Assembly: GCA_914767715.1 (NCBI GenBank)
Contig: OU612075.1
Coordinates: 4,030,001 to 4,094,000, forward strand
From: Membranipora membranacea
Lineage: Eukaryota; Bryozoa; Gymnolaemata; Cheilostomatida; Membraniporidae
Direction of reading: 5' to 3'
Length of the DNA stretch: 64,000 bases
Shown in pieces: positions 43,687 through 56,214 of the stretch. Numbering within the stretch: position 1 is the first letter of the stretch; the number at the start of each line of letters is the position of its first letter. A program made the position numbers and the translations under genes. The notes beneath the pieces were generated by a model. It saw only the letters and a program-made list of their open reading frames with translations, ran no database searches and was not told where the DNA came from.

Positions 43687-44930
43687 GTATATTTCTCTCT
43701 AAATACAAACTTCTACTACTGCATTATATACCATCTGCCACATATATATATTATATATATTATATATATGTATAACAATGAATACTCAAAACACTTAAAA
43801 TCCACAATAATCATACACAATCTTATAATGTGGATTATGACTGTGAATTTCCCAAAGTTTTGCAGCTCTGTATGATAATGCCAAAGTAAAGATTTCTGCG
43901 GAGTTTTCTGTCCTAATACCGTTCTATCCAATCTCAGAATACTACAAATCAGAGCATTTCAGTGTCATCATAGACTTTAAACTTGACCTCGAAATATATT
44001 GTATCTAGTCGCTCTCTGATATAAACTAATTTTGTTTGTTACCCTTCTATACAAAAATGTTAAAATTTCTGAAACCTGGTTTGACCTGGTTAAGCTATGG
44101 TGTAAATAAAAATGTCATAAGTCTCAATGTCTCTTTACCCGTTAGGCTATAAGCGTCTAACAAGCGATGTAAAATATGATCAGCGTTCGGTGACCTGCTG
44201 GTTTTCTATACACATTGCTTGTACTACATGAGCAAGCATCCAGCCCACGTTGATAAGTAGTTACATTTATGATCAAAAATGTTGAGTGGCTTGTCATATT
44301 ATAGTTGCTAAAATTGTAATGATCTTTTTACGTATATTCCGAGACCATAGGACTATGAGAAATTCATTGGCTGTTCTTTGGAAAACTGATTTTTTCATGG
44401 CTGATGCTAATCCCTCAATATCTTGGTCTTGAAGTGTGATCCATTTGTCGACAAATCAATCCACACACAGGAAAGAAGATATTTAATAAACAAGTCTCAT
44501 TGTGCCAGAACGATTTTTTGCTCACCTGCAGCATTTCCATGTTAAGGAGTTGTGCCACCACTGATGAATGATTTGCATTTTTTGTTTGCTGGAGTTGCCT
44601 GCTCCCTTGAATAAAATGCTTATATCACTACACAGGAATAACAAACTTATGTGAATTTGATGATTATCTTTCAAAAGTTTATCAAGATATGCTATAATTA
44701 TGATTTTGAATAAAGTTCTACTCCAAGAAGATGTATTGCTGTTAGATATAAGTCTTTTATACATATAAAGAGTTTTTCTATGCGTAGTCGATTGCCACGC
44801 CCTGATAATGATAGAATGATTTGGTTGTGATCAGGCGAGTGAGAATTGGTAGTAAGACTGTTTCAGGATTTTGCTATAATGATTTCTAACTGAACTGAGG
44901 TCTGATCCAAAAATAAGACAAAATCCTTGC
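43687..44930. other. TBPL1 3'UTR and intergenic
   Basis: Starts with a TA-rich microsatellite (about 43738-43770) and contains candidate poly(A) signals near 44105 and 44480. No gene seen. Confidence 0.5.
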
Positions 44931-44931
44931 A

Positions 44932-45818
44932 GTTCTGTTTGAAATCCTAAAGCTATACAACACAAAAGACAGTAAAAGGTGGAAAATAAAGTCATCAGAT
45001 ACACTCTTGTGGACAGGGCTGTTAGCTGAGCAGGATATATAACCATAGATAGACAGAAGAAGTACCTGACTCAGTGGAATGAGCTCCACCCTCTCTGTGT
45101 AGTGTATAGTTAGACAACAGACAGACTTGAGTTAAAGTAGGTAGGGCTCAAATCAATCAATTCATTACCAGTCAATACTACAGGAAAGAGGAAGAAGATA
45201 TTCAACTTAGTTCCACTGCAGGCATTCACTGATCTTAATTCTTATCTATCAGTGCAAGGATCAGTATCACTTTATTTATCAGGATACAGTAGTAGTAGGA
45301 AAGGAACTATCTACTCTACTACTACTTGCTGATAGAAAGGGTATGTAATGTATGGACTGACTTGATTATATTACTTATTACTAATACTATGTATTTCCAT
45401 CAGGTTCACTACCGTCTTTGCTTTGCTTTGCTTTGCTTTGTTATATATTATATAGCAAAGTAAAGTTCTAAAATCTTGATAATCCTGTCATCGGTTGAGA
45501 CCCAAGTACTACAGAAGGCCTGTGCTAAGTACTGTCGGTGACTACATAAAGCATATGCTTGTGCAATACATATCTGCTATGACACAGCAGGGAGAATTCT
45601 CCCTGGACACAGGCAGAGTTAGGTTTGGCCAACACTGTCAGTTTCTATGGTTAAAGTCTGATAACGATGACAATCCAGAGACAAGTATATTTGAACATAT
45701 ACACATCCATACAATCATTATTGATAAGACCATCGGCGTACTAGCTCACACTCGAGCTGTTAAAACCTTTATAGATAACATAGACAGTCAGACTGTATTT
45801 GATTTCTCTAGAAACTAA
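44932..45818 (+). pseudogene. unidentified coding-like segments, gene or decayed gene
   Basis: Successive plus-strand segments read like protein: about 44932-45042 (LFEILKLYNTKDSKRWKIK...), 45030-45107 (DRQKKYLTQWNELHPLC...), 45184-45290 (KIFNLVPLQAFTDLNSYLSV...) and 45483-45818 (RPVLSTVGDYIKHMLVQYIS to a TAA). The second and third share a frame but are separated by stops, and the first is in another frame overlapping the second by a few bases. Clean splice junctions joining them were not found. The last segment, 112 codons, is the most convincing terminal exon. No family recognised. Either a fast-evolving gene with short introns or a pseudogene with frameshifts; the STK24-like 5'UTR exon starts only 200 bp downstream. 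Confidence 0.35.
45418..45442. repeat. (CTTTG)5 microsatellite
   Basis: Five CTTTG pentamers in tandem, upstream of the last coding-like segment. Confidence 0.9.
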
Positions 45819-46131
45819 CTGGATTTTACCTTAGGCATGGTCCAATGTGTACGCACTACAGTTTTTTGGTTTTGCAAGCTGATTGAGTCACTGTGCTATC
45901 TATTGAACTGTCATATCTGTGTCAAATCACATGTCAGATTCCCAGAATTGAGTCATTCAGCAAAGATATGTGTCAGATGATTCTTTTATGACTATATTTC
46001 TCTTGTTTACTTGCAGGACAAGCTAAAGAGTTGAAATATACTCGATGACTTAACAGGGGTAGGGGGCCTCGAGTTAATTGATCTTATCCAGTCTACTACT
46101 CGACACATGTAGCGCTAGATTCGATATAACT

Positions 46132-49100
46132 ATGTCAATACGGAATGGAAGGGTAAGTACCTCACTGTACATTGCAACTGTTAAGACCTTTAAAAAAGTA
46201 CAACCCGTACAACAGTAGTCACTGTGATGTCCAAAATGCGATAATCACATGGGTGCATAGAATGATCAGTGTTATAGGCTTAAAATATCTCGAACTGTCA
46301 GCATTGTTGATAGCAGTGAACACACCCTATGCTGGCTGATGAATGTTTATTGCGAGGGAGCGGCAACACTGCTGGTACTTCCTCATATTACATGAGATGC
46401 AAAGTATTACGATAGCTATGACTCATACAGTGGAAGAGTAGCTAAAGTGCAGAGATAGCATCATCTAAATTAGTCTCAGAATCGCTCATCACTGTCTGGA
46501 TATCGGGTGCGCTGTCTTGTTATCTACAATACTAGCCGAGGAACAGTTCTTCATCTAACCAGCTTTTAGTTTGAGTGAGACAAACAGTTTTTATGCATAC
46601 TGTAGGTTTGTTTGTAGTTTCGTTCATACTGTGATTCAGTCATAGACACTTTTTACGTATTGATGCGTTGATAGTTGAGGTATTCCTTTAATCTTACAGC
46701 CTGGGCAGGTCGACCCGGAGGAGAGATTTACGAGACTAGAGAAGATTGGTAAAGGTTCTTTTGGTGAAGTCTTCAAAGGCATTGACCAGAAAGATAAGAA
46801 AACTGTGGCCATCAAAGTTATTGGTGGGTAATAAATAAGCTTAGCTAATTAATGCCCTTCGGTGCTATGGTGTCATTGAAACGGAACAGTAATCTGTACA
46901 CTCTGATAGGGCGCTGATATCACTAAGCAGGAAATATCTCTTCTGTATTTCTCAGTGCAGAGTTCAATGTAACATCGATCAATCAGTATCAAGTCTGTCA
47001 ACAATTTAATTGTGCTAAGAAAATACACTGAGTAGGAATGGTCAGTAATCAAGCAATTTCCAAAGATTTCCTGTTCCCTTGTTTTGAACATGGTAGTTGT
47101 ATGGACAAGTTTTAAGGTGTTGGGTCCACAGCCTGTACCAAACTAAATACTTAAACACCTTATTAACTGAACCTAGTTAGTGATTCACTACTTTTTATCT
47201 CCGGTTTTTGCCTACGCTGTAGTTGCTGCAGGCTACTGAGATGCAGGATAATAGCCAGCCTTGTAATAGCCTGCAGATTTTGTACAGCTTCATTTGTTAT
47301 GATTATGAGATATTGGATGTTAGGTGGTGATATAAGCCTGTTGGGCACTGTGATTTAAACAGCAGGTTACCACTATGTAACAGTAGCCTTACCCAGCTGG
47401 TCTTACGGTCACATGTATATGAAGACCTCAATATCAGCATTGTAACATCTGATGTACATGAATCAAAGGTGTTTAGTTTGAAGGCCCTAGTTATTGTCTG
47501 CAGAATGTACAGTCCGACCGTCACTGATGCTACAGTGGAGTGCAATCTCAGTATATGTGAACATAATTACAGGGAGAATCGGGGATGACCAGGAAGCTGC
47601 TGCATCCTAGATCATCTCTGATATATGGGCACCAACCTTAACACTGATAAACGGTACATTGTGATCTTGCGTCAAATCATAATATAATATTATATTTCTG
47701 ATACAGATTTAGAGGAAGCGGAAGATGAGATTGAGGATATACAACAGGAAATCATGGTGCTATCCCAGTGTGACAGTCCTTTTGTTACCAGATACTACGG
47801 CTCCTACCTCAAGGTACAGTGCTGCTGCAGCTCCTTTTATTTTTTCTTTTAAGCTAAAGTGAAAGACACTTAAACCAAAACCACTCACTGAGAATGTGCT
47901 GAATATGATGGGTATGGCCAAAAAATAATGTGACCAAACTTCCATGTCAAACTTTCCTGCTATTCAACGCTCACCACCTAGGATGGGGGGGGGGAGGTCG
48001 CCCCAGACGGCTATTCAGCTCATTGCTTGGAGGAAAAAGTAACACAATAACTACATCATAGACATAGGGCATAGGGATAATCTTATTATCGTTGTAAAAA
48101 TTATATGGATGGAACTAAATTCCTAACATAAACAAACAAGTCAGGTGATAAGAGTTCTAGACGCCATGTTGGGCATCTAGATGTCTATGTTACCTCAAAA
48201 TAGGCACTACATAGTCCGGCTTGTCGATCATTTAGAGCAATCCATCTACCCAGCTTCTATAGGCTGACCAACAATAACTTATTTCCAGAGAATGCCCAAA
48301 CTTGTGGTGTGTTATCGGTTTAATAAGTAGGATAATATAAGAATGAATTGGCTGGTTGGCCATTCTGTGGGTTGAATGACAAGTTATCACTCGCCAGATC
48401 TAGACGTGTATGATTATAAATTAATTATTCACCTACACAGCTAATATCACAGCTAAGGGACTTTTATTATCATAGAAATCAAAGAAGCTTAGCACCAATC
48501 CATCATTAAGATCTCTAAAGATTAGTCTTTGATTGATTATATTCACCTCACAGTGTTTACTGATTGTAAGGAAGTGAGAATGCATGTAGGTGGAAGGCAC
48601 TGGCTTGTTAAATCCAACCCTTCAACCCTCCAACCCTGATAGCTCTGATAGTTGTGTCTCTGTGTGCAAAATTCATAAGCAATGATGAAGGAAGTGAAAC
48701 TTGTGTCTGTCTGAAGTTTTGCTTATTTCTCTTAAATCTTCTTTTGTATGGAAAATATTTTACATTTATGGCTTCTCATTAATTCCTCCATATGTATTTA
48801 TCATTTCATAAATGCGCAGGCCTGCTAACTTTTGACCCCTTCTCCTGTTAGTACAATGTATGCCTGAAGAGTCTGAGATCATAATAGTCGCGTTTGTTTG
48901 ATGACAGGGCACAAAGTTGTGGATTATAATGGAGTATTTGGGCGGTGGCTCAGCGCTAGAGCTGATGAAGCCGGGACCCTTCTCAGAGAACATGATAGCT
49001 ATAGTGATCAGGGAGATACTGAAAGGCTTAGAATATTTACATGGAGAGAGAAAACTACATCGTGATATTAAAGGTTAGTCTAGCTCATATGACATCATCA

Positions 49101-52100
49101 AGTCGATATTTCCCTCCAGATCTCATATATTAGAGATAGAATCTATCAAACTGTATTACCTGGGAAGTCTGTGCGTTGAGTTATTGGCTATTACCAGCAT
49201 TGACTGTGAGTATATATTTCACGAGTTACGTATAAGTTTGTTAAGTAGTGCGACTTTGCAGTTTTTTGCCTGCTTCCCTTCCCTAATGTGGTTGTTGCTC
49301 ATGGTTGAGGGGTCTTTGCTCATTTTGCTGGCCTTTGTATGACATTTGTCTTACTCGCCTGACTCACCAGTCTGCAAAAAACAATCCAGGACCTGTCTCT
49401 GGTGTTAGTAAGACATGCCTGGGGTTTATTTTACAACAGTAGAGTTTGACAGAAAAAGTCAACATATTTACAGTATCAGTTGTTTTATCTTGAGAGTTTT
49501 ACACTGGCTGGCATGTGTCAGTAGAGAGCGATCCCCCCTCTGGAGATCGGCTGAGCTGCGGATTGGTCTTCAGTTTGATATTAACATGACTTGCAAAGCT
49601 CTGCTTTCAAGGTGTTCTTCGTGTTATCGGTGCACTCCCCTCTTATCTTGTATGTGTATATAAAGGGTTGTAGCAATATGTGAGTAGTTGTAGATAGTGT
49701 TAGGGGCCTCCTTCAACCACCCTCCAATGGATAGTTGATATAGGATTTGCAAACTTGGGCTATATGAGTTATGGAGAAGTTTTGTTGACATACTAGTTAA
49801 GTTATCTAAGAGTTGTGTTAATACTAAGTATGGTGTAAAGTGATAGCAACCCAGGAGTAAATCGGTCACACCTACATCTAGTCAAGTACTGTAACTCAAG
49901 GAAACAAAATGACACATGATGTGACACCCCAGCTATGTCATAAGCTTCAACAATACATTCATGAGCAAGGCCTTACAAGCTTGCAGTCCAAAGCTAGGTC
50001 ATGTTAGCTACATAATACTTCTGGGTGGTCTTTCGTTTAGATAAAAGAAGGCTTTTTGTCCCAAATTCTTGCCATCATAATAAGGGACGACTCCTGACAC
50101 AACCCACAGTAAAATGCCAGTAATTGTCTTCAAGTCCTTGCCATCAGTTTAGTTCATTATCATGCAGTGGAAATTTTGGGAACAAGACCTTTAACACAAG
50201 AAATTATAGTAGTAAAATGAAGCATAAAATCCAATCCTTTTCTCATAATTCAGGTATATCGCAGTTAATATTAATATTGATGAAGATGAAGTGTAAAGTA
50301 GGCCCCTACTTTTATAAGTTATCTGATTATAACCCTTTACTAGTTACTGTTGTGTCCTTATGGTGGGAGATTTCACTGTATTAACCTTTAATTATGATTT
50401 TGATTGACATAACTACCAGTCTCGTAGCTTCGTACATTCTATTCAGAGTGAAGTAGATTTCTATCGTTGCCTGATTGAGCTCTTCATAAGCACTGCTATA
50501 TCATGATATACTCGGTGTATAAGTTTGGAGAGGTTGTGAGCGTAGTTATTATCCAGCTATTTAGCTGTGTAGGCGTACAAGGTACAAGCGATGGCCGGAC
50601 GCACCTCAGGTTTGATGACTCAGCAGCGCTAGTGTTGGTAGTGCATCGCCTGTCAGTATCTGACCAATCACACCACATACCATCCTCTCTGTGTCTCCGA
50701 CTCTGAGGCCTACCGTAGTACATAACCTGTTATTATCGGCCGGTGTTGTGACGATTTTAGCGGAGGTTTGAAGTACTTGGTGATGTGATGTCCATCGAAT
50801 GCTTGACAATCGCTCCATCTAATCATCCTATCCATAAAATCAGCTCATCCTGTGTCTCACATCACCTCATCACCAGAGTCGAGTTGCTGTAAGGACATGG
50901 TTCCCACGCCTGGGGGCCGTCGGGCGGTGGGCAAAAGTCTGGGGGGCTCAGACTAGGTTCCCCCTATTAATATGGTACTTTCAGAGTCCCTGAGTGATGG
51001 GCGCATGTTTAGACACAGATCTACTAGTTTTTATGCTGATTCACTGATATAAGAATATCATGAATGGAGATTTATTCTTAGTCTCTGAAGTTTGTATGCT
51101 GAAGATTTGATGATCTCAAGTAGCCCAGTGATTCATAATTATAAACGCCCTAAACATTAGGTAGTATCAGGACTGTCTTACCTGAGATTGATTACAATAT
51201 TACCTGTGCAATATTAAAATATCTCAGAGAACTAATTTTGTTGCTGCAATATATAATCATGTTAGATAATGACGTGCATTTCTGGATAGCTCTCTAGGGC
51301 AGGACCAAAGGCAGCCTGAAAGTTGTTCCATGAAAAATCTAGCTAGGGTGGGGTTAAATGTATCAAGGAAATACAAAACTGTGGCGCTTTCCGATAATCC
51401 TGCCAAAAAGAGGCTGTTCTATTGGCCATTAGCGGGCCCTATCCTATACCACCATTGTGTTCAGAAAATCTGTAGAATGAGTTAACTTTTTTACATGAGT
51501 AGCGTTGGTTGATATTTGCTGATACATCTTATGCCTGAGACAGTATATCATGTGTGAAGAGTCGATCTCCTTGTGCTAAGTTTAGAGTCTATAACTAGGA
51601 TTATTTCTATTGTAGCTGCCAATGTTCTGTTGTCGGAGCAGGGACATGTTAAGCTGGCAGATTTTGGAGTAGCCGGTCAGCTCACAGACACTATGTCCCG
51701 GAGGAGGACTTTCGTCGGTACACCTTTCTGGATGGCACCCGAGGTTATCAAACAATCAGCTTATGACTTCAAGGTATGCACTAAGACATCTTATGAAATT
51801 GTATCAGGGGTTTTTCCTGCACTACTGGAGCAGAATGACTTACTGCATTTTTTTGTATATCACATGAAGAGACAGATTTCACCTTCGATAAGAAAAAAGA
51901 ATTTGCGTCTCAACACATTGAATGTGTTTTGCATTGTGTATGACCTCATCGGTCAAAGGCAGGTTGCTCACATTGCTAAAGTTTTTGTACAAAAAGCTTA
52001 CAAAAAAGCTTGTGTTAAGCATAATACAATATCATTTTGTCATGCGCACAATGGTACAATAGTGTGCAGTTTCATTCTAGGTTGAAAATAAAGTATTGTG

Positions 52101-55100
52101 TAATGGTATGAAATATTCTAACCTCATTGTTGATTCTTCTCACTGGAAGGCAGTTTTTTTTAGCTAACATCCTTCTACAATCTCAAACCCACTGCGGGTT
52201 TTGGTGTGAGTAAGGACCATAGACTTATACTATTAAGTCTATGGTAAGGACAGACTCAATCAAATAAAATGGAATCATGTATGTAATCACAGAGTAAGGA
52301 TATATATCACGAAGTATATATCCTTACTCATGATGTAATAGACCTATTTATGTGATCTAAGACCAACTAAGTTAATAGATACTGATGTTGTGTGTATGTG
52401 GTGTTTTGTAGGCTGATATCTGGTCACTAGGTATCACTGCTATAGAGTTAGCACAGGGAGAGCCTCCATACTCAGAACTACATCCTATGAGAGTATTATT
52501 CCTTATACCCAAAAACGACCCTCCAAAACTCAACGGAAACTTCAGTAAAAGTTTTAAAGAGTTTGTCGAGCTCTGCCTCAATAAAGATGCAAAAGACGTG
52601 AGTTTAGACTGTAAACATTTAGGACTTGGTTGTGTAGATGCCTACACGATATTTTTTCTCAATATTTTGCTAACTGAGTCGAAGATAAGCGGTGGTGTTC
52701 ACCCACAATATCATCTCTGTGATCTTTCAGAGAGACTCCTGCTGCTGCTGATAATATGACAAAGTGAATTGACTCCTCTGATTGTTTAAGTTCATCTTTG
52801 GTTTAATTTTACAGTGATTTTTATGGAAGTAAATTTTTTAATTTGGCATTCATAGTCGCACTGATGTATGATCTGCGTTTAGCTGGTGGATATTTCAATT
52901 CTTTGAAACAAGTACATTTTTTTGTGGCTAATAATCGAAAAATAAACCATGTAGGATGTGTGTAATTAGCTGTTCATATTAGAGACAATCGTTGCTTGAG
53001 GAAAACTTCAGTGCACTGGTCAGGCGCCCCCAACGGAATACATCACACTTTGGTTTTATCATTTTCTATGCGAAACACTTCTCTACATAACAACAAATCC
53101 GTGTAATCCCGACAATTCTATATTAGCAGATTATGACGTGTCGGTAGTCCATACTACATATTGTACTTCTGTTTTATTTTAGCGTCCAAATGCAAAAGAC
53201 CTGCTGAAGTCTAGATTTATACGTAAAGCTGGTAGGACAGCATTCTTAGTTGATACGATAGAAAACTACAAACGATGGAAGCAGAACAGCAATGAATCTG
53301 ATTCCGATAGTTCAGATGATGGTGAAGGGTAAGTAGCCATTTAAATTTCCCGTGTTACCGTTTACTTAGTAGTAAATATTATGTATGTATAATGTCTAGT
53401 TGGCCAATAAGTACTCCCTACGTGATTCACCTGCAGCCATTTTAATATCATTGTAATAATAATATAATAATGATAATATGGTCCTGTTCTCAAGCCACTA
53501 AGTTTCATAAATTGTGAATGCAGACCGTGAACACCTGCATAAATCTGTGTGCTGGACTGGGGGGCTCTGTAGTTATCATCACACCCTTGTTTACTATTTT
53601 CAAAAGTATTAGATCTCATGACTTATCCATTTCACCGGATAGGTTAACAATCCTTTCCTCCTTCTCTTTGTTATTGATCATAATTATTTTCTTACTTGCA
53701 GAGATGACGCTTCTAATGGAGATGATGTTCCACAATGGGACCTAGGGACAATCAAAATACCCCAACCTAAAAATAACAACTCAGGCATAGAGAGTTCAAT
53801 ATTTCAAAATGGTAGCTCGCACCATTCACAGGTAACTGGTTAACTCTCTTATTGAAGAACTGCCAGTGACAAACTGCTAGATAAGTGAGTGAGTGAGGCC
53901 TTCCGAGCGAATGATTTGGGAGAAATTTTGGCTTAATGAAAGACCAAATGAGTGTTGACTTTGAGCATTGCTCATTCTAAATGAAAAATTATCCTGCTTG
54001 TTAATGTTTTCTGCGAAGAATTCCTTCCGTGACAAAGCAACTACCTTACATGATGAAATGCACTTGTGATTAAGGTTGCAAACTCCCTCAAAAGATAAAA
54101 TCTTGGAGATTCTTTGTTATCCTCAAGATTATTGGCAACACCCTTCCTGCTAGCAAGAAGAAGAAATTTAAAATTGGTAGTTGCCCACTCCTTGAACTAT
54201 ATTATTTTAGTGGGACAACTCCAAATTAGCCTCCATCCACATAACTCCCCCCAATTAGAACACAATCAATGTTTATTACATCTCCACTAGATCTCCTTTG
54301 CACACATGTATCATCCCGTGGTTATTGTTTATGGCACACAGTGTTGTTATTGAGATTATGATGTTTGTAGAGGATACCGTCACCACCTCACCACGAGCTT
54401 GCTCCTGAGTCACCATCCTCCTCACCAGAGCCAATGGATGATAACTCACCACAACCTTCACCTCCAACACAACACAGACAAGCTACAAGATCTCCTACAC
54501 AACCGCATTCTCCTCCCCCTCCACCACAGGTAATCCACAACCCCGTTCTTCCCCCCCCCCCACAAGTCGTGTACAACACAATTTATCTCCCCGTCCGCTA
54601 TCATATAATTATCTCCTCTGCATATAGTGACGCACTTTATCCCCCAACTAGCTATGCACATTGATATCCATATCACTCTTATTAATGATGACTATTTCAC
54701 AGTTGCCACTGATTGCCTCAATAATGTTCCCTTCAACTTTTACCTCAGCATCTAATGTAGTTGTCATTTATTGTCGAACATCAACATTGTCGATGACATT
54801 TTATATGATATTATGATTGTACACACTGATCATATATTTATATTATGATTACAGACGGCTGCTCCCCGACCGCCGAGATACTCTCCGTGTCTCACAGATA
54901 CTATACTTCCTCTGATAAGAGAGTTTAGATCGGCTCAGGAGTCACACGGCCGGCCTACTGCTGGTCTAGATGACCTTCTAAGAGCCTTTGAGGTCGTTGA
55001 TCAGTCCGAACCTGGACTCAGTGAAAACCTTGTTGCTGAGATCATAAGGAAGCTTGGTGGATCAGTGCTGAACGCTAATCAGCTGGCTCAGGCATCAGCG

Positions 55101-56214
55101 AGGGTCACAGGGTCAGTGTACTAATAGTCTCCTCATCTCCCAGATGCACTTGTGGTTAATGTGAAAACTGACAATATATTAGTACAATATGGAAAATAAA
55201 TCAAATTTATCTGCAGGTTACATGGCTAAGATTAACCATAGTCATGCCGTTCTGCTGTCAGAACTTTCCCAATTTTTTCATGATTATACACAATGCATAG
55301 CTGTAGCTGTCACGGCTAAAAATAATTCAATAAAGCTCGTTGTTTTAAATACCATCATTTATGATGAAAGATATAAAAGAGATATAATTTTTGATGCTCC
55401 TATATATAAAAAACTAAGAAGACTTCTTGTCATGATATAATACAAAGTTCTGATTGTTGAAAAATGGCATATAAAATATGGATAGCAGTAAATTTATAGT
55501 CAAAATTGTTCTATGGGCCTTATACCTAGTTTGAAAAAGGTTATTAAATTACCACTTGTAAATATCTAAACCAGTTTTGAGCAGTGTTATGTTATGTTAC
55601 TGTCCAATGTTGACACCGTGCCTCTTATTGCGACCAGGTCCACTAGGAGACTGAATTTGTTCAAATCAAAGTTTAGTGAGTAGATTGCCGGTCAGCTTAT
55701 CCTTATTTCATAATATCAGTTTGCTCATTTTATTGCGCCACCATTCTTGATTTAAAAAATGTAACCAGGTGTTCGGACCAGCTCGCTGTACGCTTGTTCT
55801 CAAACTACTCGGGAGACTTTTTAGATCTGCCACATCTGGATTTGTTTGGTTACTGTTTTACATTTTTCCATCCTCATACATGAAGGATAATAGTATGTTC
55901 AATATTAATCTTATATTATAATCATCTATGATAATTATATTCGTAGAGATGACCGATAGACCTGCTGTAGAAAGCTGTACTATTCATTACCTGTGAACAT
56001 TATGCTGTGGATCAGTGATGACTCCTTATGTGTTCAAAACACAACACAGGCACATACTCGTTATAGTAATGTGTTAATCATGTGCTCAACTAGTACTGTA
56101 CTGTGACTAGTACCACTACGGATATATATACACATTCCAGACTTACTAAGAGCCGCTGCTGCTGACCTTGAGGAAAGGTTGTCCGCAGCAGGCTCACTAC
56201 ACGGCCACAGCTGA
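46132..56214 (+). CDS. STK24: germinal-centre kinase III (STK24/25/26, MST3/MST4/YSK1 type)
   Basis: Twelve exons join in frame: 46132-46152, 46700-46823, 47707-47813, 48908-49073, 51616-51773, 52412-52597, 53183-53328, 53702-53831, 54371-54529, 54855-55111, 55769-55848, 56141-56214, for 535 residues. Kinase landmarks are GKGSFGEV, Lys46 (VAIK), HRDIK with Asp137, DFG Asp155, activation-loop Thr171 in [15 protein letters not shown], and GCK-III blocks [16 protein letters not shown] and VIKQSAYD. After an acidic linker and a Pro-rich segment comes [13 protein letters not shown]...[10 protein letters not shown]...[16 protein letters not shown], matching the MST3/4 helical tail that binds CCM3/PDCD10 in STRIPAK. 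The kinase core is certain; the 3' end is not. Exon 10 can read through to TAA at 55122, splice to a short exon 55638-55683 ([14 protein letters not shown], stop), or to the two exons used here; all fit in phase. A 5'UTR exon begins at 46017. STK24, 25 and 26 cannot be told apart; the single invertebrate gene is pre-duplication. Confidence 0.9.
50906..50955 (+). mobile_element. GC-rich hairpin micro-element, copy 7
   Basis: ACGCCTGGGGGCCGTCGGG, GGTGGGCAAAAGTCTGG, GGGGCTCAGACTA between 7-bp direct repeats GGTTCCC (50899-50905 and 50956-50962). Best-preserved copy. In STK24-like intron 4. Confidence 0.8.
52218..52243. mobile_element. micro-palindrome M2 with 8-bp direct repeats
   Basis: A 26-bp palindrome with arms CATAGACTTA and TAAGTCTATG and a six-base loop lies between perfect 8-bp repeats GTAAGGAC (52210-52217 and 52244-52251), in STK24-like intron 5. 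Confidence 0.8.
52288..52332. mobile_element. micro-palindrome M6 with 7-bp direct repeats
   Basis: A 45-bp near-palindrome with arms GAGTAAGGATATATA and TATATATCCTTACTC and CA...TG ends lies between ATGTAAT repeats (52281-52287 and 52333-52339), 37 bp beyond M2. Confidence 0.65.
54170..54225. mobile_element. hairpin MITE fragment (AACTCCAAATT family)
   Basis: AAAATTGGTAGTTGCCCAC and GTGGGACAACTCCAAATT are imperfect inverted arms related to the hairpins at 3177, 15404 and 21717. In STK24-like intron 8. Confidence 0.5.
55638..55683 (+). CDS. possible alternative last exon of the STK24-like gene
   Basis: Bounded by a CTTATTGCGACCAG acceptor and starting in the phase left by the GTCAGT donor at 55112, this exon encodes (G)[14 protein letters not shown] followed by TAG. 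It competes with the exon at 55769, which continues in phase to 56214. Either may be used. Confidence 0.4.

Noticed and set aside
50500-50820. Overlapping ORFs on both strands in a GC-richer part of the kinase intron 4
   Set aside because: Neither frame has supporting splice sites or a recognisable domain; both begin after nearby stops.
55189-55440. 83-codon plus-strand ORF after the kinase exon 10
   Set aside because: AT-rich low-complexity frame within the predicted kinase intron 10, without splice or homology support.
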